From Candidatus Albibeggiatoa sp. nov. NOAA (GTDB taxonomy: Bacteria > Pseudomonadota > Gammaproteobacteria > Beggiatoales > Beggiatoaceae), in assembly GCA_025800385.1 (NCBI GenBank), contig JAOXRS010000008.1:124001-188000 (forward strand): a stretch of 64,000 nt of DNA, read 5' to 3'. Below are positions 27,501-38,151 of this stretch, piece by piece; within the stretch, counting starts at the first letter, position 1; each line of letters begins with the position of its first letter. The position numbers were made by a program, and so were the translations under genes. The notes below the pieces were generated by a model. It worked only from the letters and a program-made list of their open reading frames with translations. It was not told the origin of the DNA and made no database searches.

Positions 27501-28610
27501 CGTCACTTGTAATTGTTTTTGCACCTGTTCAACTTGTTGTTGTGCTGCATTGGTTTGGGCTTGGCTATCGGTTAGTTCTTGTTGGGTTTTCTCCCAAGCT
27601 TCTTCTGTGCCTTTCCACAACTCTTTCAACTCATTGTATTTTTTCTGCCATTCCCGTTTTTGTTTACGTTCCTGCTTCAATTCTTCACGCAATGCTTCGG
27701 TGCGCTCGGTAACTTTAGATTCAAGAGTTAACTGTAAACGTTGAATTGCTTTTGCTTGGCGTGATTTTAAAGTTTTTTGCTGTCCTAAGGCTTCAGCTAA
27801 TGCTTGATCTTTTTCTTTTAAAGCTTGCGCCAAAGCGGCATATTTTTCTTGTTGCGCTGATAATTTCGTTTCATATTGTTGTTTAAGCTGCTCATTATCT
27901 TGTTTGGCTTGGTTTAAATCTTCTGTACAGGCTATTTGCTGACGATGCTTTAAGGCTTCCAATTCTTGCAAACTTTCCACTAAACGCATTTCAGTGTTAC
28001 GCAAGCGTTTTTCATTATTTTTAAGTTGCTTGTTTAAACGTTCAAATTTTTCTGTTTGCTCAGTTTCAACTTCAACGCGCATTGACGCTTTTTGCTGCTC
28101 AAGTTTTTCTGTTTGTTCTGCTTGCATTGCTTCTAAACGCTTCTCATAAGCAACGGTCAAATCTTCATTGGCCTGTAAAGCTTCAACTACATGTAAATCG
28201 GCTTCAGTTTGTACCGCTTCTACTTTTTTCGTACATTCAGCTTGCAGTTGTTCTTGCGTTTGATATTTGGCTTCTAACTCGATTTGCGCCTGTTGTAAAG
28301 CTTCCAATTTGTTTGCTGCATCATTTTCCATTCTTTCAATTTGTGCCGCGTAATCCGCTTTTAAATCAGTTTGAATTTGCTGCAACTGGTCGAATTGAGA
28401 TTGAATGGCTTCTAAAGCCGCTTGGGTCATTTCTGAGTTGGTAACCATCTGATCTAGTTGTTGCTGAAAACCTTGTGTGTGTGTCACAGGTGCTGACAAC
28501 TCAGGAATCACTTTTAAATCATCTTGCGCTTGAGTATGGGGACTGAGAGGAAACAATATGACAGTCAATATGACTGCAACCAGCAGAAAACGCAATTTTT
28601 TGAGGTGCAT
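24522..28610 (-). CDS. Giant exported coiled-coil protein
   Basis: The 1362-residue protein has a signal peptide (FLLVAVILTVILFPLSPHTQAQ, cleavage near residue 29) and then almost unbroken coiled coil rich in Gln, Glu, Leu, Lys and Ala. No transmembrane helix or enzyme motif is seen after the signal. Single Cys occur at intervals (ECTKKV, QIACTEDL, NPQCDGLEECQQ, VKRDCQNQ, QTQCGIEVEDWEL, NEKCMNEL), mostly in the few breaks between helices, so disulfide-linked dimers are possible. A fully extended coil of this size would be near 190 nm. It is expected in the periplasm or outside the cell, as a scaffold or tether. It is monocistronic. The function is not known. Confidence 0.8.
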   Translation of the reverse strand: MHLKKLRFLLVAVILTVILFPLSPHTQAQDDLKVIPELSAPVTHTQGFQQQLDQMVTNSEMTQAALEAIQSQFDQLQQIQTDLKADYAAQIERMENDAANKLEALQQAQIELEAKYQTQEQLQAECTKKVEAVQTEADLHVVEALQANEDLTVAYEKRLEAMQAEQTEKLEQQKASMRVEVETEQTEKFERLNKQLKNNEKRLRNTEMRLVESLQELEALKHRQQIACTEDLNQAKQDNEQLKQQYETKLSAQQEKYAALAQALKEKDQALAEALGQQKTLKSRQAKAIQRLQLTLESKVTERTEALREELKQERKQKREWQKKYNELKELWKGTEEAWEKTQQELTDSQAQTNAAQQQVEQVQKQLQVTRQALEKEQKQAVEYREKLEAAQQQIETLNTTLANPQCDGLEECQQNLQTVHNDAMPRLEAEKQHLIDYYQNLLQQKQQEAQIMQQALVEKLQSSMGLNPPVMPNNKVTDVVKRDCQNQLQRLELQSETVQQALANQLHQTQQTSRQYQQQLYDAQAKLQQLQTQCGIEVEDWELMPKLLNEPTLVDSSQIAQLKQEYKQQLQSLQQQNQQRLQAILEAKQTAQQSYELQLQQTQDLLKQAQTELEQLREKADKNLSLEQLRKEYLQEIQNLNDTVEKLQNQQLEQLQKQSDQVKQLEQALQQTQQQLEQSQTHLQQAQLLEQDLRQEYNAKQREMQQEIATALQERDKLESGYAEALQQTKSEVVVLQQELTASKQEMTQLHQTIQLKHQAQVEKLLAQLAESQQVLSTQQTKLQKTQAALQEARLQADNATLQHEADLQKLQKKANQEQQQLLAAQSKLREGYAELQEKSEEEIETLKQQLTHVEQNLESRQQQLAHAKQKQQVQQQDLQDAQKQLQVMRQELESAEKQFTQVVGELDDLHEQHEMAIAQKTELAQQLTDLKSELSQENVQLVQKHEELQRAHQALQDKHQRQVAAMQSAQRGYTQRMDEADEHIAQLEEYKQTLQATAEDQTVQLNAMEQDLQQAEHKIAQYAQKIRSLEDALVKTKLTKKSLLKQAQSLQDNQLSRLNKTKSTLEQAQQKIANLQMQLVGSRQSEQDLKQQVAELTAAKDKLEALQTESQTTQQQLQQYQAQLQQEYKKLSNQSNDLAKTATQLHQQVEQLKLALSEGEEQQKTLQTQVQVAQQEKEELQQHYDGQISVMMQQAEASRQLISRLQQQMQLTVDSQSDLQKDYDSQVGGLQQKLYKAQALAQKAEKQLTEKQQAYIVLQKQFAQLKTNLDQLQVEEAQYYQEIAHKEQQLDLQKQQFQQKIEQLRAQQPKTVPSSITEVFQNQWRSMNEKCMNELQKTKTELDSAQQAIKTFWQGTQATE

Positions 28611-29030
28611 AGCAGTATCCCAAAGTAATCAATTTAATAATGGCGTAAATCCTATCACGATTTGTAATAATGAGAAATAGACGGTCGATAGGAATTAAAA
28701 TAAAAACCCTAATTATCTAAAAGTAAAAGCACTTAGCTATTATTCTTGCAATTAATTACAAAATTCGACACGATGGCCGCGCCAAACGATCATATTCTCA
28801 CCTATATTAAAAAGTAGGAAAATTGAGTTATACAATACGCATCTATATGTAATAAAATCTAAATATATCAATTCATTGTTTTGATTTTTTGCTAAGTAAA
28901 ATTTGATAAATTAAGCATCAGGTTTAAATATTTATTGAGATTTTGCAAATAAACTATAAATCATAATAAAGTCATCGTGTTTAAATATGAATTGGTAAAA
29001 GAAAACAATATTTTATTAGGAATCATTTTT
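28611..29030. other. Intergenic region between divergent genes
   Basis: This 420-bp AT-rich stretch separates the divergent coiled-coil gene and thiE and must hold both promoters. I find no ORF with a ribosome-binding site, no tRNA and no TPP-riboswitch motif ahead of thiE. A GTG-started extension of thiE into 28977 is in frame but unlike the family N-terminus. Confidence 0.5.
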
Positions 29031-29663
29031 ATGACTTTACCTATTCAAGGACTTTACGTCATCACCGATAGCCAGCTGATTAATGAAAATAATTTTATCC
29101 AAATCGTGGAGGCTGCTTTATTAGGTGGGGCAAAAGTGGTGCAGTATCGAGAAAAATCTGACGATCAGCAAAAAAAATTAACACAAGCAACTGCTTTAAA
29201 AGCATTATGTCACCAGTATACTGTACCGTTGATTATTAATGATGACGTGGATTTGGCGCAGCAAGTTCAAGCTGATGGGGTACATTTAGGTAAACAGGAT
29301 GCCGATTTATCAAAAGCACGGGCACAATTGAGTGCACAAGCCATTATTGGTATTTCATGCTATAACCAGCTCAATTTAGCCAAGCAAGCGATTGATAACG
29401 GTGCGGATTATGTTGCTTTCGGGCGTTTTTTTCCATCTAAAACCAAACCCAACGCCGTACCTGCTTCCGTTGATTTATTACGCCAAGCTCGTCAACAGTT
29501 AACTTGCCCTATTGTGGCCATCGGTGGTATTACCCCTGAAAATGGACGACAGTTGTTGCAATCAGGTGCGGACAGTTTGGCAGTGATTAATGGCGTATTT
29601 GCAGAATCCTCTCCTCAAGCTGTACAAACCGCAGCTCATCGCTATTTTCAGTTAACTCTTTAA
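29031..29663 (+). CDS. thiE: Thiamine-phosphate synthase ThiE
   Basis: ThiE condenses HMP-pyrophosphate and the thiazole phosphate to thiamine monophosphate. The 210-residue TIM barrel shows GLYVITD, KVVQYREK, PLIINDDVDLAQQVQADGVHLG, IGISCYN, ADYVAFGRFFPSKTKP and VAIGGITPEN with a final AVINGVF. The ATG at 29031 follows TTAGGAATC and begins MTLPIQGLYVITD. A frame extension upstream to 28977 is probably leader. It stands alone; no thiG, thiD or TPP riboswitch is nearby. Confidence 0.96.
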   Translation: MTLPIQGLYVITDSQLINENNFIQIVEAALLGGAKVVQYREKSDDQQKKLTQATALKALCHQYTVPLIINDDVDLAQQVQADGVHLGKQDADLSKARAQLSAQAIIGISCYNQLNLAKQAIDNGADYVAFGRFFPSKTKPNAVPASVDLLRQARQQLTCPIVAIGGITPENGRQLLQSGADSLAVINGVFAESSPQAVQTAAHRYFQLTL

Positions 29664-29824
29664 TCATTAGGCGCAATGTGTTTGCTATAGTTATTTCGTT
29701 TGAAGTGTATAGAATTGGTTATTACTTAGATTCTTAAATCTGAGTCACTTTTAAAAAAGACAAACCCTATACCACTTTAAAATAAGCCATACATATTGTT
29801 GCTATCACTTAGTAAAGAACGTTT

Positions 29825-30541
29825 ATGACTACAAATAATAAATTGCCATCGGCGATTATTCGTCCGATTGATAAAGATTTGTTTCAACATGAATCATGGC
29901 GTGTTTTTCAAATCATGGCAGAATTTGTCGAAGGGTTTGAACGTTTGGTCAATGTATCGCCATCTGTGAGCATTTTCGGTTCAGCACGCTTTGCACCTGA
30001 CCATCCTTATAGTTTATTGGCTGAGCGTATTGCTTTAGATTTATCAAATGCGGGTTTTTCCGTCGTCAGCGGTGGCGGCCCTGGTATCATGCAAGCTGCG
30101 AATAAAGGTGCATACGAGGGCAGTTCATTAAGCATCGGTTTAAACATCAATTTGCCACATGAAAAACCCAATCCTTATCAAGATGTCAGCTTACATTTTC
30201 GCCACTTTTTCGCGCGTAAGGTGATGTTTGTCAAATATGCTTCGGCTTACGTCGTCTTACCGGGGGGCTTTGGCACATTGGATGAGTTAATGGAAATTCT
30301 CACCTTGGTGCAAACAAAGAAAATTCCACGTTTACCGATTATTTTGGTACAAAGCTCTTTCTGGCAGGGTTTAGTGCAATGGATTAAAGATACTCTAATC
30401 CCAAATAAAACCATCAGTCCTGAAGATTTAGAATTATTTGTCATGATTGATGACCCAAAACTGATTTTAGAGACTATATTTAATCATTATGAAACCCACG
30501 ACACTGACACGGCTTGGAGTCGTGATTTAGCTCATTTGTAG
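29825..30541 (+). CDS. LOG-family protein (nucleoside-monophosphate phosphoribohydrolase-like)
   Basis: The 238-residue protein has the two LOG (TIGR00730) signatures: SGGGPGIMQAANKGA and PGGFGTLDELMEI. The family hydrolyses nucleoside 5'-monophosphates or cytokinin riboside phosphates; many members were misnamed lysine decarboxylases. It begins with a roughly 40-residue extension (FQHESWRVFQIMAEFVEGFERL) common in proteobacterial type II LOG proteins. It is followed after 25 bases by the DUF2782 gene and then thrB, all on the same strand. Confidence 0.9.
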   Translation: MTTNNKLPSAIIRPIDKDLFQHESWRVFQIMAEFVEGFERLVNVSPSVSIFGSARFAPDHPYSLLAERIALDLSNAGFSVVSGGGPGIMQAANKGAYEGSSLSIGLNINLPHEKPNPYQDVSLHFRHFFARKVMFVKYASAYVVLPGGFGTLDELMEILTLVQTKKIPRLPIILVQSSFWQGLVQWIKDTLIPNKTISPEDLELFVMIDDPKLILETIFNHYETHDTDTAWSRDLAHL

Positions 30542-30566
30542 CGTTAATATTGAAAAGGAATCTGTT

Positions 30567-30941
30567 ATGCGCTGGTATGGATTGATTTTGCTTGGTTTAT
30601 TTTCACCATTTTCAGCAATGGCGTTTGAGGATGCACCACCACCGCCCACCATTACGGAAGCATCGGCTCAACCTAGGGTGAACGGAGCGGAAACTCAACC
30701 CACCGATCAAGAATTGCTTGAACAGGCTGAACTTGAACCTCAAGTCACGATTATTCGGCGCGAACGGGACACCATTGAAGAATATCGCGTAAATGGTGTG
30801 TTAAAAATGGTCAAAGTGACTCCTGATTTTGGCCCCGCGTATTATCTGATAGACAATGACGGCGATGGCACACTAGAAACCAGTCGTTTTGCGCTAGACT
30901 CAAATGCTCAAGTACCACAATGGATTTTATTTAGTTGGTAG
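30567..30941 (+). CDS. DUF2782 exported protein
   Basis: The 124-residue protein has a signal peptide (MRWYGLILLGLFSPFSAMAF), a Pro-rich linker and the compact DUF2782 domain: QVTIIRRERDTIEEYRVNGVLKMVKVTPDFGPAYYL, DNDGDGTLE and a terminal PQWILFSW. An AAGGAA site precedes the ATG. DUF2782 genes lie next to polA and thrB in Pseudomonas, and thrB follows here, so the synteny supports the call. The function of DUF2782 is unknown. Confidence 0.88.
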   Translation: MRWYGLILLGLFSPFSAMAFEDAPPPPTITEASAQPRVNGAETQPTDQELLEQAELEPQVTIIRRERDTIEEYRVNGVLKMVKVTPDFGPAYYLIDNDGDGTLETSRFALDSNAQVPQWILFSW

Positions 30942-31005
30942 CATCTTAGGGCAATATTGATTAAACTTTATCAGTGTCCTCATTTTTCCACTGATAGAGT
31001 TTTGA

Positions 31006-31941
31006 ATGTCTGTTTATACTGTTGTCTCTCAAGCTGAGTTGGAAGCCTTCTTAACTCAGTACAACCTCGGCAAATTAGTTGATTTTAAAGGTATTAGCGA
31101 AGGCATCGAAAATACCAACTACTTTGTCACCACCACACAAGGCGAATTTGTCCTCACTTTATTTGAGCAGCATACAGCAGACGAATTACCTTTTTTTCTG
31201 GAACTCATGGCGTATTTAGCTGAACATGAAATTCCTAGCGCACACCCACTTGCAGATAAAGAAAACCATTATTTGCGTGAATTAAATGGGAAACCTGCGG
31301 CTTTAGTACGTCGGTTAGCGGGTAAAAGTGTATTGACACCGAATTTAACCCAATGTTGTGAAATTGGTTGTGCATTGGGGCAATTCCACGCAGTGAGTCC
31401 AGAGTTTAATTATTCTCGAGAAAATGGACGCGGCTTAAAATGGTGGCAAGCAACCAGTCAGCGTGTGATGTCACAATTATCTGCTGAAGATGCCGCTTTG
31501 TTAAAAAATGAAGTAGATTTCCAATTACAGCATAAAGATTTAGACTTACCGGGGGGCGTAACCCATGCCGATTTATTCTGTGACAATGCGTTATTTCAAG
31601 GTGATAGATTGAGCGGAATTTTAGATTTTTATTTTGCTTGTAATGATAGCTTTTTGTTCGATGTCGCAGTCACAGTCAATGCGTGGTGCACTTTGGAAGA
31701 CAGCAGTTTAGACGAAAAACGAGTGGAAGCGGTTTTAAAAGGCTACACGAAACATCGCGGATTAACCACAGAAGAAAAACAAGCATGGCCAGCAATGTTA
31801 AGAGCCGCCGCGTTAAGATTCTGGTTATCACGTTTACAAGATAAATTATTCCCACGCGAAGGTGAAATGACCCAAGTCAAAGACCCTGATGAATATAAAA
31901 ATATTTTGAAAAATCGCTTGACCGTTGCAGCCCTTAGCTAA
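31006..31941 (+). CDS. thrB: Homoserine kinase, ThrB2/APH-fold type
   Basis: This 311-residue enzyme phosphorylates homoserine in threonine synthesis. It belongs to the aminoglycoside-phosphotransferase-like fold used by Pseudomonas and relatives, not the GHMP-type ThrB of enterics. Signatures are ISEGIENTNYFV, LTLFE, the catalytic loop THADLFCDNALF (from residue 186), the metal-binding GILDFYFACND and a late LRFWLSRL. Spacing from DUF2782 is 64 bases. It converges on the Roc-COR gene, with a shared stem-loop between them. Confidence 0.95.
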   Translation: MSVYTVVSQAELEAFLTQYNLGKLVDFKGISEGIENTNYFVTTTQGEFVLTLFEQHTADELPFFLELMAYLAEHEIPSAHPLADKENHYLRELNGKPAALVRRLAGKSVLTPNLTQCCEIGCALGQFHAVSPEFNYSRENGRGLKWWQATSQRVMSQLSAEDAALLKNEVDFQLQHKDLDLPGGVTHADLFCDNALFQGDRLSGILDFYFACNDSFLFDVAVTVNAWCTLEDSSLDEKRVEAVLKGYTKHRGLTTEEKQAWPAMLRAAALRFWLSRLQDKLFPREGEMTQVKDPDEYKNILKNRLTVAALS

Positions 31942-31953
31942 TCAAATAGATAC

Positions 31954-31991
31954 TATTGTTGGAGTCTACACAGCGATAGAGTCCAACAATA
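31954..31991. terminator. Bidirectional stem-loop between thrB and the Roc-COR gene
   Basis: TATTGTTGGA and TCCAACAATA form a perfect 10-bp stem in the 56-base gap between the convergent genes. The tails are A/T-rich but lack a clean T run. Confidence 0.55.
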
Positions 31992-31997
31992 TAAAAT

Positions 31998-32351
31998 TTA
32001 GCTAAACAATTGGGTAATTTGCTCTAAAGCTTGTTTAATCTCTTTGCCCGAACTTAAAAAGCCAGCCATACCACTTAAATACCCTGTCACACTGTTTAAT
32101 ATATTTTGTATTTCAGTCAGTGATTTACCTTCTGTCTGGGTCAGTTGTTTTAATTTGCCTAACGCTTCTGCTTTTTGCTCTTCTTGTAATTCACTGTCTT
32201 GTAGCAAATTCTGCAAATGGTTGAGCACCTGTTTTAAATCTTGCTTTTCTTCAGGCAATTGATTAATTGTATTGGTTAAATCGCCTGTGACATCGCCCAA
32301 GTTAATCACACTGTTATTACTATGAATTGTGATATGTGAAGCGGTAGACAT
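31998..32351 (-). CDS. Possible separate C-terminal product of the Roc-COR gene (internal start)
   Basis: Inside the Roc-COR gene, codon 749 is an ATG preceded by a perfect AGGAGG (32365-32360) with 8 bases between. This is a stronger ribosome-binding site than that of the full gene. The product would have 117 residues: a short beta segment (ITIHSNNSVINLGDVTGD), then a helical part (EEKQDLKQVLNHLQNLLQD, SELQEEQKAEALGKLKQL) and a Gly-containing hydrophobic stretch (VTGYLSGMAGFLSSGKE). Similar short modules occur at the ends of NLR- or caspase-type proteins of cyanobacteria, from memory. The spacer is a run of seven A (A AAA AAC in frame), so frameshifting is a second possibility. Confidence 0.45.
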   Translation of the reverse strand: MSTASHITIHSNNSVINLGDVTGDLTNTINQLPEEKQDLKQVLNHLQNLLQDSELQEEQKAEALGKLKQLTQTEGKSLTEIQNILNSVTGYLSGMAGFLSSGKEIKQALEQITQLFS

Positions 32352-34595
32352 GTTTTTTTCCTCCTGTGGTGCAACTTGTCTTAATATTTGGGATACGCTG
32401 TAAACCCCATGTTTGCATCGATATTCTGCAATACCATCAGCTTGATGTGCTAGTAAATCATCATAATCAGCAACAGGCAATTCATCTGAAAATACGCGCC
32501 CTTGTTTAATTTGGGCTTTTTTATCTAAATACAGTAATTTTTCATATTTTAGCTTTGGCATTCGATTCAGAATTTTAAGCACACTATCGTATAAAGCCGC
32601 AAAATATTTATCACTGTGTGTACCATAAATTTCAATCGACAATACCCGTTCTTGATAATTGGCTTGCACCAATGCATGGGTTAACCACGTTTTGCTATAC
32701 AAGCGCACACCATGTTGCCACGCAAATTGTGTAAAAATATCTTGGCAATGTTCTACGATAAACATGTTTAACACATGACGCGGTAGAAAGGTTTTGAAAT
32801 TAAAATCAAACCGTAAAGCATGGCGGTGTTCAAATTGCAAATCAGCAGGCTGGTCGGTTGGCAGTAAATCAGGCACGATCCATTGATCGTTAGGTTTATC
32901 TGCAGACGGATAACATAGCTTAAATTTTTCCATGGCTTGGATGAGCAAGTGTTGCAATTTAACAGGATATTCTAATTGATTACCCTCGTTATCTATCACT
33001 TTGTGTTTGTCTAAAATCGCTTTTACATTATCACGGGTTAAACGGCCGTTTTGCTTAGTAGCACGCGAATCGTATAGTAAAGGATACACGCCGTAAGTAA
33101 GCCATCGAGGGTTAAGCAATACTGCATCTAACCAGTCCATTTCTGGAAAATGAATAATTTCGCCTAATTTATCCAACAAGTCGATTAAACTATTTAATTC
33201 CTCTTCTTCAATTTGTTTTTCCTTGCACATCTCTTCAAATACAGATTTTTCTAAAAACGGATTTTCTCGCGACAGTTTTCGAAGTTTTGTAGTGAGTTCA
33301 AAATGCTTAGTAGAAAAATAAGGCTGATTTCCACCTGTATGACGTAGTTGCTCACTGAATGCTTTTTTAAAAATGGCAAACTCATCTGCATATTTACCTT
33401 GGTATCCTGTGGTTGAAACAGGGAAAAAACCGTGTACATTCGGATAAGTTTGTTTTAAGCGATGAATATCCAAATGCACAGGGGTTAAATCGCATTTATT
33501 ACCTACAATTAACACAGGTGCATCTGCTCCAAAAGCACGCACATACTCCAGCCAATACTCTGCTTGTTGGTTGGGGTTATTACCACTACTGCGCGAATTC
33601 AAAACTAACACGTAAACACAACGCGAACGCAAGAAAAACTGGTGGGTTGCATGGGCAATCACTTGACCACCAAAATCCCAAAAGTGGGCGGTTAACTCAG
33701 AATCATCGACTTGCCATTCACTAATCGCAATTCCGGGGGTCATATCCGTGTTACCTTCAATCACTGTTTCGCGATTCAAAGCTTGGATCAATGACGTTTT
33801 ACCTGCCTCGCCATCACCGATAAAGATTGCTCGTACCCGTTTCATTTTTTGTTTAAGTTCGCCATCCCGCAATTGTGTCAAATAGTGGTTAATTTCACGG
33901 GGGCTTTGGGCTTGGATTTCTTCAGGTAACAAAACGGTTTTTTCCAGTAAAGTTAAATCAAGTGGCTTACCTTCATAACGGGCTTGTAACCACTCTGCCC
34001 AGTAATCGAATCGAGGTAATTGGCGTAGGCGTATGAAAAAGGTTTGTCTCAGTTTATTGAGTTCAGGGGAGTAGCAAAAGCGAGTGGTGAAATAATCTTT
34101 GATTTTTAAGTTGTTATTTAATAATTCGAGTTCTTTATTCAATATTGTGACGTAGGCTGCAGCATCTTTGGCATTGGCGGCGGCATAAGCTGCGTTGGCT
34201 GCTGCATTGGCCGCGGCATAAGCTGCTGCATCTACGGCATTGGCAGCATAAGTTGCGGTATCTGCAGCATTGGCGGCGGTGTAGGCTGCTGCGCTGACAC
34301 TGGTATTGGCTGCACTGGCGGCAACGTAAGCAGTATTAGCAGCATCTGCGGCATTGGCGGCGGCATTGGTATTGAACACCACAAAAGAGGCTATTTGTAT
34401 GCCACGTAATGTAGACAGCAGGTATTTTTCTTTTTCAGTCCAGTACCACAAAAATGCTTTGTCTTCTGATTGGCTAGCTAAGAAGGGAATTGCAAGCAAG
34501 GCCATCCTAACGGCAAAAGCGGTGCTTAATTGAGGGTTATCTAGTGCTTTTAAACGTGCTTCGACTTTTTCTTTGAAACCATCAATATCTGACAT
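31998..34595 (-). CDS. Roc-COR GTPase with Ala-rich N-terminal repeat and C-terminal helical module
   Basis: The 865-residue protein belongs to the ROCO class. Residues 74-148 are an Ala/Asn/Tyr repeat (AANAAYAAANAKDAAAY and similar). Residues of about 252-400 are a Roc GTPase: P-loop GDGEAGKTS (260-268), WDFGGQ (306-311) and NKCDL (366-370). Residues of about 415-730 follow the COR pattern: YFSTKHFELTTKLRKL, LDKLGEIIHF, LNPRWLTYGVYPLL and FLPRHVLNMFIVEH. Residues 749-865 form a separate module (SNNSVINLGDVTGD, then helices) with its own strong start signal. No LRRs or kinase are present. It is probably cytosolic, a GTP-dependent switch in signalling or biological conflict; the partner is unknown. 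The ATG at 34595 has a weak upstream site. Confidence 0.88.
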   Translation of the reverse strand: MSDIDGFKEKVEARLKALDNPQLSTAFAVRMALLAIPFLASQSEDKAFLWYWTEKEKYLLSTLRGIQIASFVVFNTNAAANAADAANTAYVAASAANTSVSAAAYTAANAADTATYAANAVDAAAYAAANAAANAAYAAANAKDAAAYVTILNKELELLNNNLKIKDYFTTRFCYSPELNKLRQTFFIRLRQLPRFDYWAEWLQARYEGKPLDLTLLEKTVLLPEEIQAQSPREINHYLTQLRDGELKQKMKRVRAIFIGDGEAGKTSLIQALNRETVIEGNTDMTPGIAISEWQVDDSELTAHFWDFGGQVIAHATHQFFLRSRCVYVLVLNSRSSGNNPNQQAEYWLEYVRAFGADAPVLIVGNKCDLTPVHLDIHRLKQTYPNVHGFFPVSTTGYQGKYADEFAIFKKAFSEQLRHTGGNQPYFSTKHFELTTKLRKLSRENPFLEKSVFEEMCKEKQIEEEELNSLIDLLDKLGEIIHFPEMDWLDAVLLNPRWLTYGVYPLLYDSRATKQNGRLTRDNVKAILDKHKVIDNEGNQLEYPVKLQHLLIQAMEKFKLCYPSADKPNDQWIVPDLLPTDQPADLQFEHRHALRFDFNFKTFLPRHVLNMFIVEHCQDIFTQFAWQHGVRLYSKTWLTHALVQANYQERVLSIEIYGTHSDKYFAALYDSVLKILNRMPKLKYEKLLYLDKKAQIKQGRVFSDELPVADYDDLLAHQADGIAEYRCKHGVYSVSQILRQVAPQEEKNMSTASHITIHSNNSVINLGDVTGDLTNTINQLPEEKQDLKQVLNHLQNLLQDSELQEEQKAEALGKLKQLTQTEGKSLTEIQNILNSVTGYLSGMAGFLSSGKEIKQALEQITQLFS
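34152..34376 (-). repeat. Degenerate tandem repeat encoding Ala/Asn/Tyr-rich segment
   Basis: Short GC-rich units such as GCATTGGCGGCGGCATAAGC recur in imperfect register and encode residues 74-148 of the Roc-COR protein. Such tracts are prone to slippage in multiples of three. Confidence 0.6.
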
Positions 34596-34772
34596 GTGTG
34601 TTTTCCATCACTCCTAAAGCATATGGGCAAATAGTGCCACAATTTATACTGCCATTAGTTAATGTTTTTACTTAAAGAGAGGTTATTGAAATACGAATGG
34701 TCAATTATTTTCGTTAGATAAATTTCAAGGAATAAATGGTATCAGAATAATTTAGGCTTTTAGACTATTTTT

Positions 34773-35366
34773 TTAAAAAATATTTGAAGGGCTACAATTT
34801 CTTAAATCACAAGATAGTAGTAATATTCTTTCTTTTATGCTTTTGTATACTTTTTTTTCAGGGACATTAATACCTGTTCTTATTTGTATATTTACACCAA
34901 TTTTTTTGCCTGTTTGTTTATAAAGTATTGCTTGTGACACTGGAGCTATAGAAAACAAATAGTTACAGCTAAAAGACTTAGACAAAGTAACTAAATGGTA
35001 TAACAGCTTTGGAAATACACCTGCGTTTCTAAAGCTAGGTAATATTGCAAGACGGCAAAGCTCACCATAACTTTCTCGATATAATGGATATTCTTTTATT
35101 AAGTTTCTTAGTAAAAAATCACTTTCTTCCAATGGAAGTCTAGACTCTAAATGCCCATTATTCACAACTAAGCGTGTACCACCAATAACAGTATCAGTTG
35201 TTTTTATAATCAAAAAATGAGACTGAGTATTATATTTTTCATATTCACTTTCATTAGATATGATATTTATTCCTAACTCTTCCCAGTAACATATTTTGAC
35301 TATCTCATAGTATTTTTGGATTAACTTAGGGTCTTTAGTTAATTCATAGCTAATATTATCAATCAT
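34773..35366 (-). CDS. GNAT-type acyltransferase, AHL-synthase/FeeM-like
   Basis: The 197-residue protein resembles the autoinducer-synthase branch of the GNAT fold (LuxI, FeeM and PEP-CTERM/exosortase-associated N-acyltransferases). Visible are a variable start, HFLIIKTTDTVIGGTRLVV (strand with a GGTRL motif), ELCRLAILPSFRNAGVFPKLL (the acceptor and acyl-carrier loop) and NYLFSIAPVSQAILYKQTGKKI. Members use acyl-ACP to acylate an amino acid or homoserine lactone. No LuxR-type gene is nearby, so true quorum sensing is not supported. The gene is notably AT-rich with frequent AAA, ATA and TTA codons, unlike thrB and leuS, which suggests horizontal origin. Confidence 0.7.
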   Translation of the reverse strand: MIDNISYELTKDPKLIQKYYEIVKICYWEELGINIISNESEYEKYNTQSHFLIIKTTDTVIGGTRLVVNNGHLESRLPLEESDFLLRNLIKEYPLYRESYGELCRLAILPSFRNAGVFPKLLYHLVTLSKSFSCNYLFSIAPVSQAILYKQTGKKIGVNIQIRTGINVPEKKVYKSIKERILLLSCDLRNCSPSNIF

Positions 35367-35421
35367 GACATTTAATAAAATATTAAGATTATTTATCTTT
35401 ATTATTTTATAGTAAATATAA

Positions 35422-38082
<2,661 letters not shown>

Positions 38083-38092
38083 TTGAACTATG

Positions 38093-38117
38093 GCAGGTGG
38101 CTTTAGTAGTTGCCTGC
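38093..38117 (+). terminator. Stem-loop after leuS
   Basis: GCAGGTGGCT and AGTTGCCTGC pair over 10 positions, three of them G-T, around a five-base loop just past the leuS stop. No T run follows, so it is a weak terminator or transcript-end hairpin. Confidence 0.4.
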
Positions 38118-38151
38118 TACACTAGTTAAGTAGCATCACTTTTTAAATTCC

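Noticed and set aside
24815..28444. Several long plus-strand reading frames across the coiled-coil gene
   Set aside because: They are the antisense of Gln/Leu/Ala codons and have no ribosome-binding sites or protein-like features.
28611..29030. TPP riboswitch ahead of thiE
   Set aside because: No CTGAGA or GAACCTGAT-type motifs are present.
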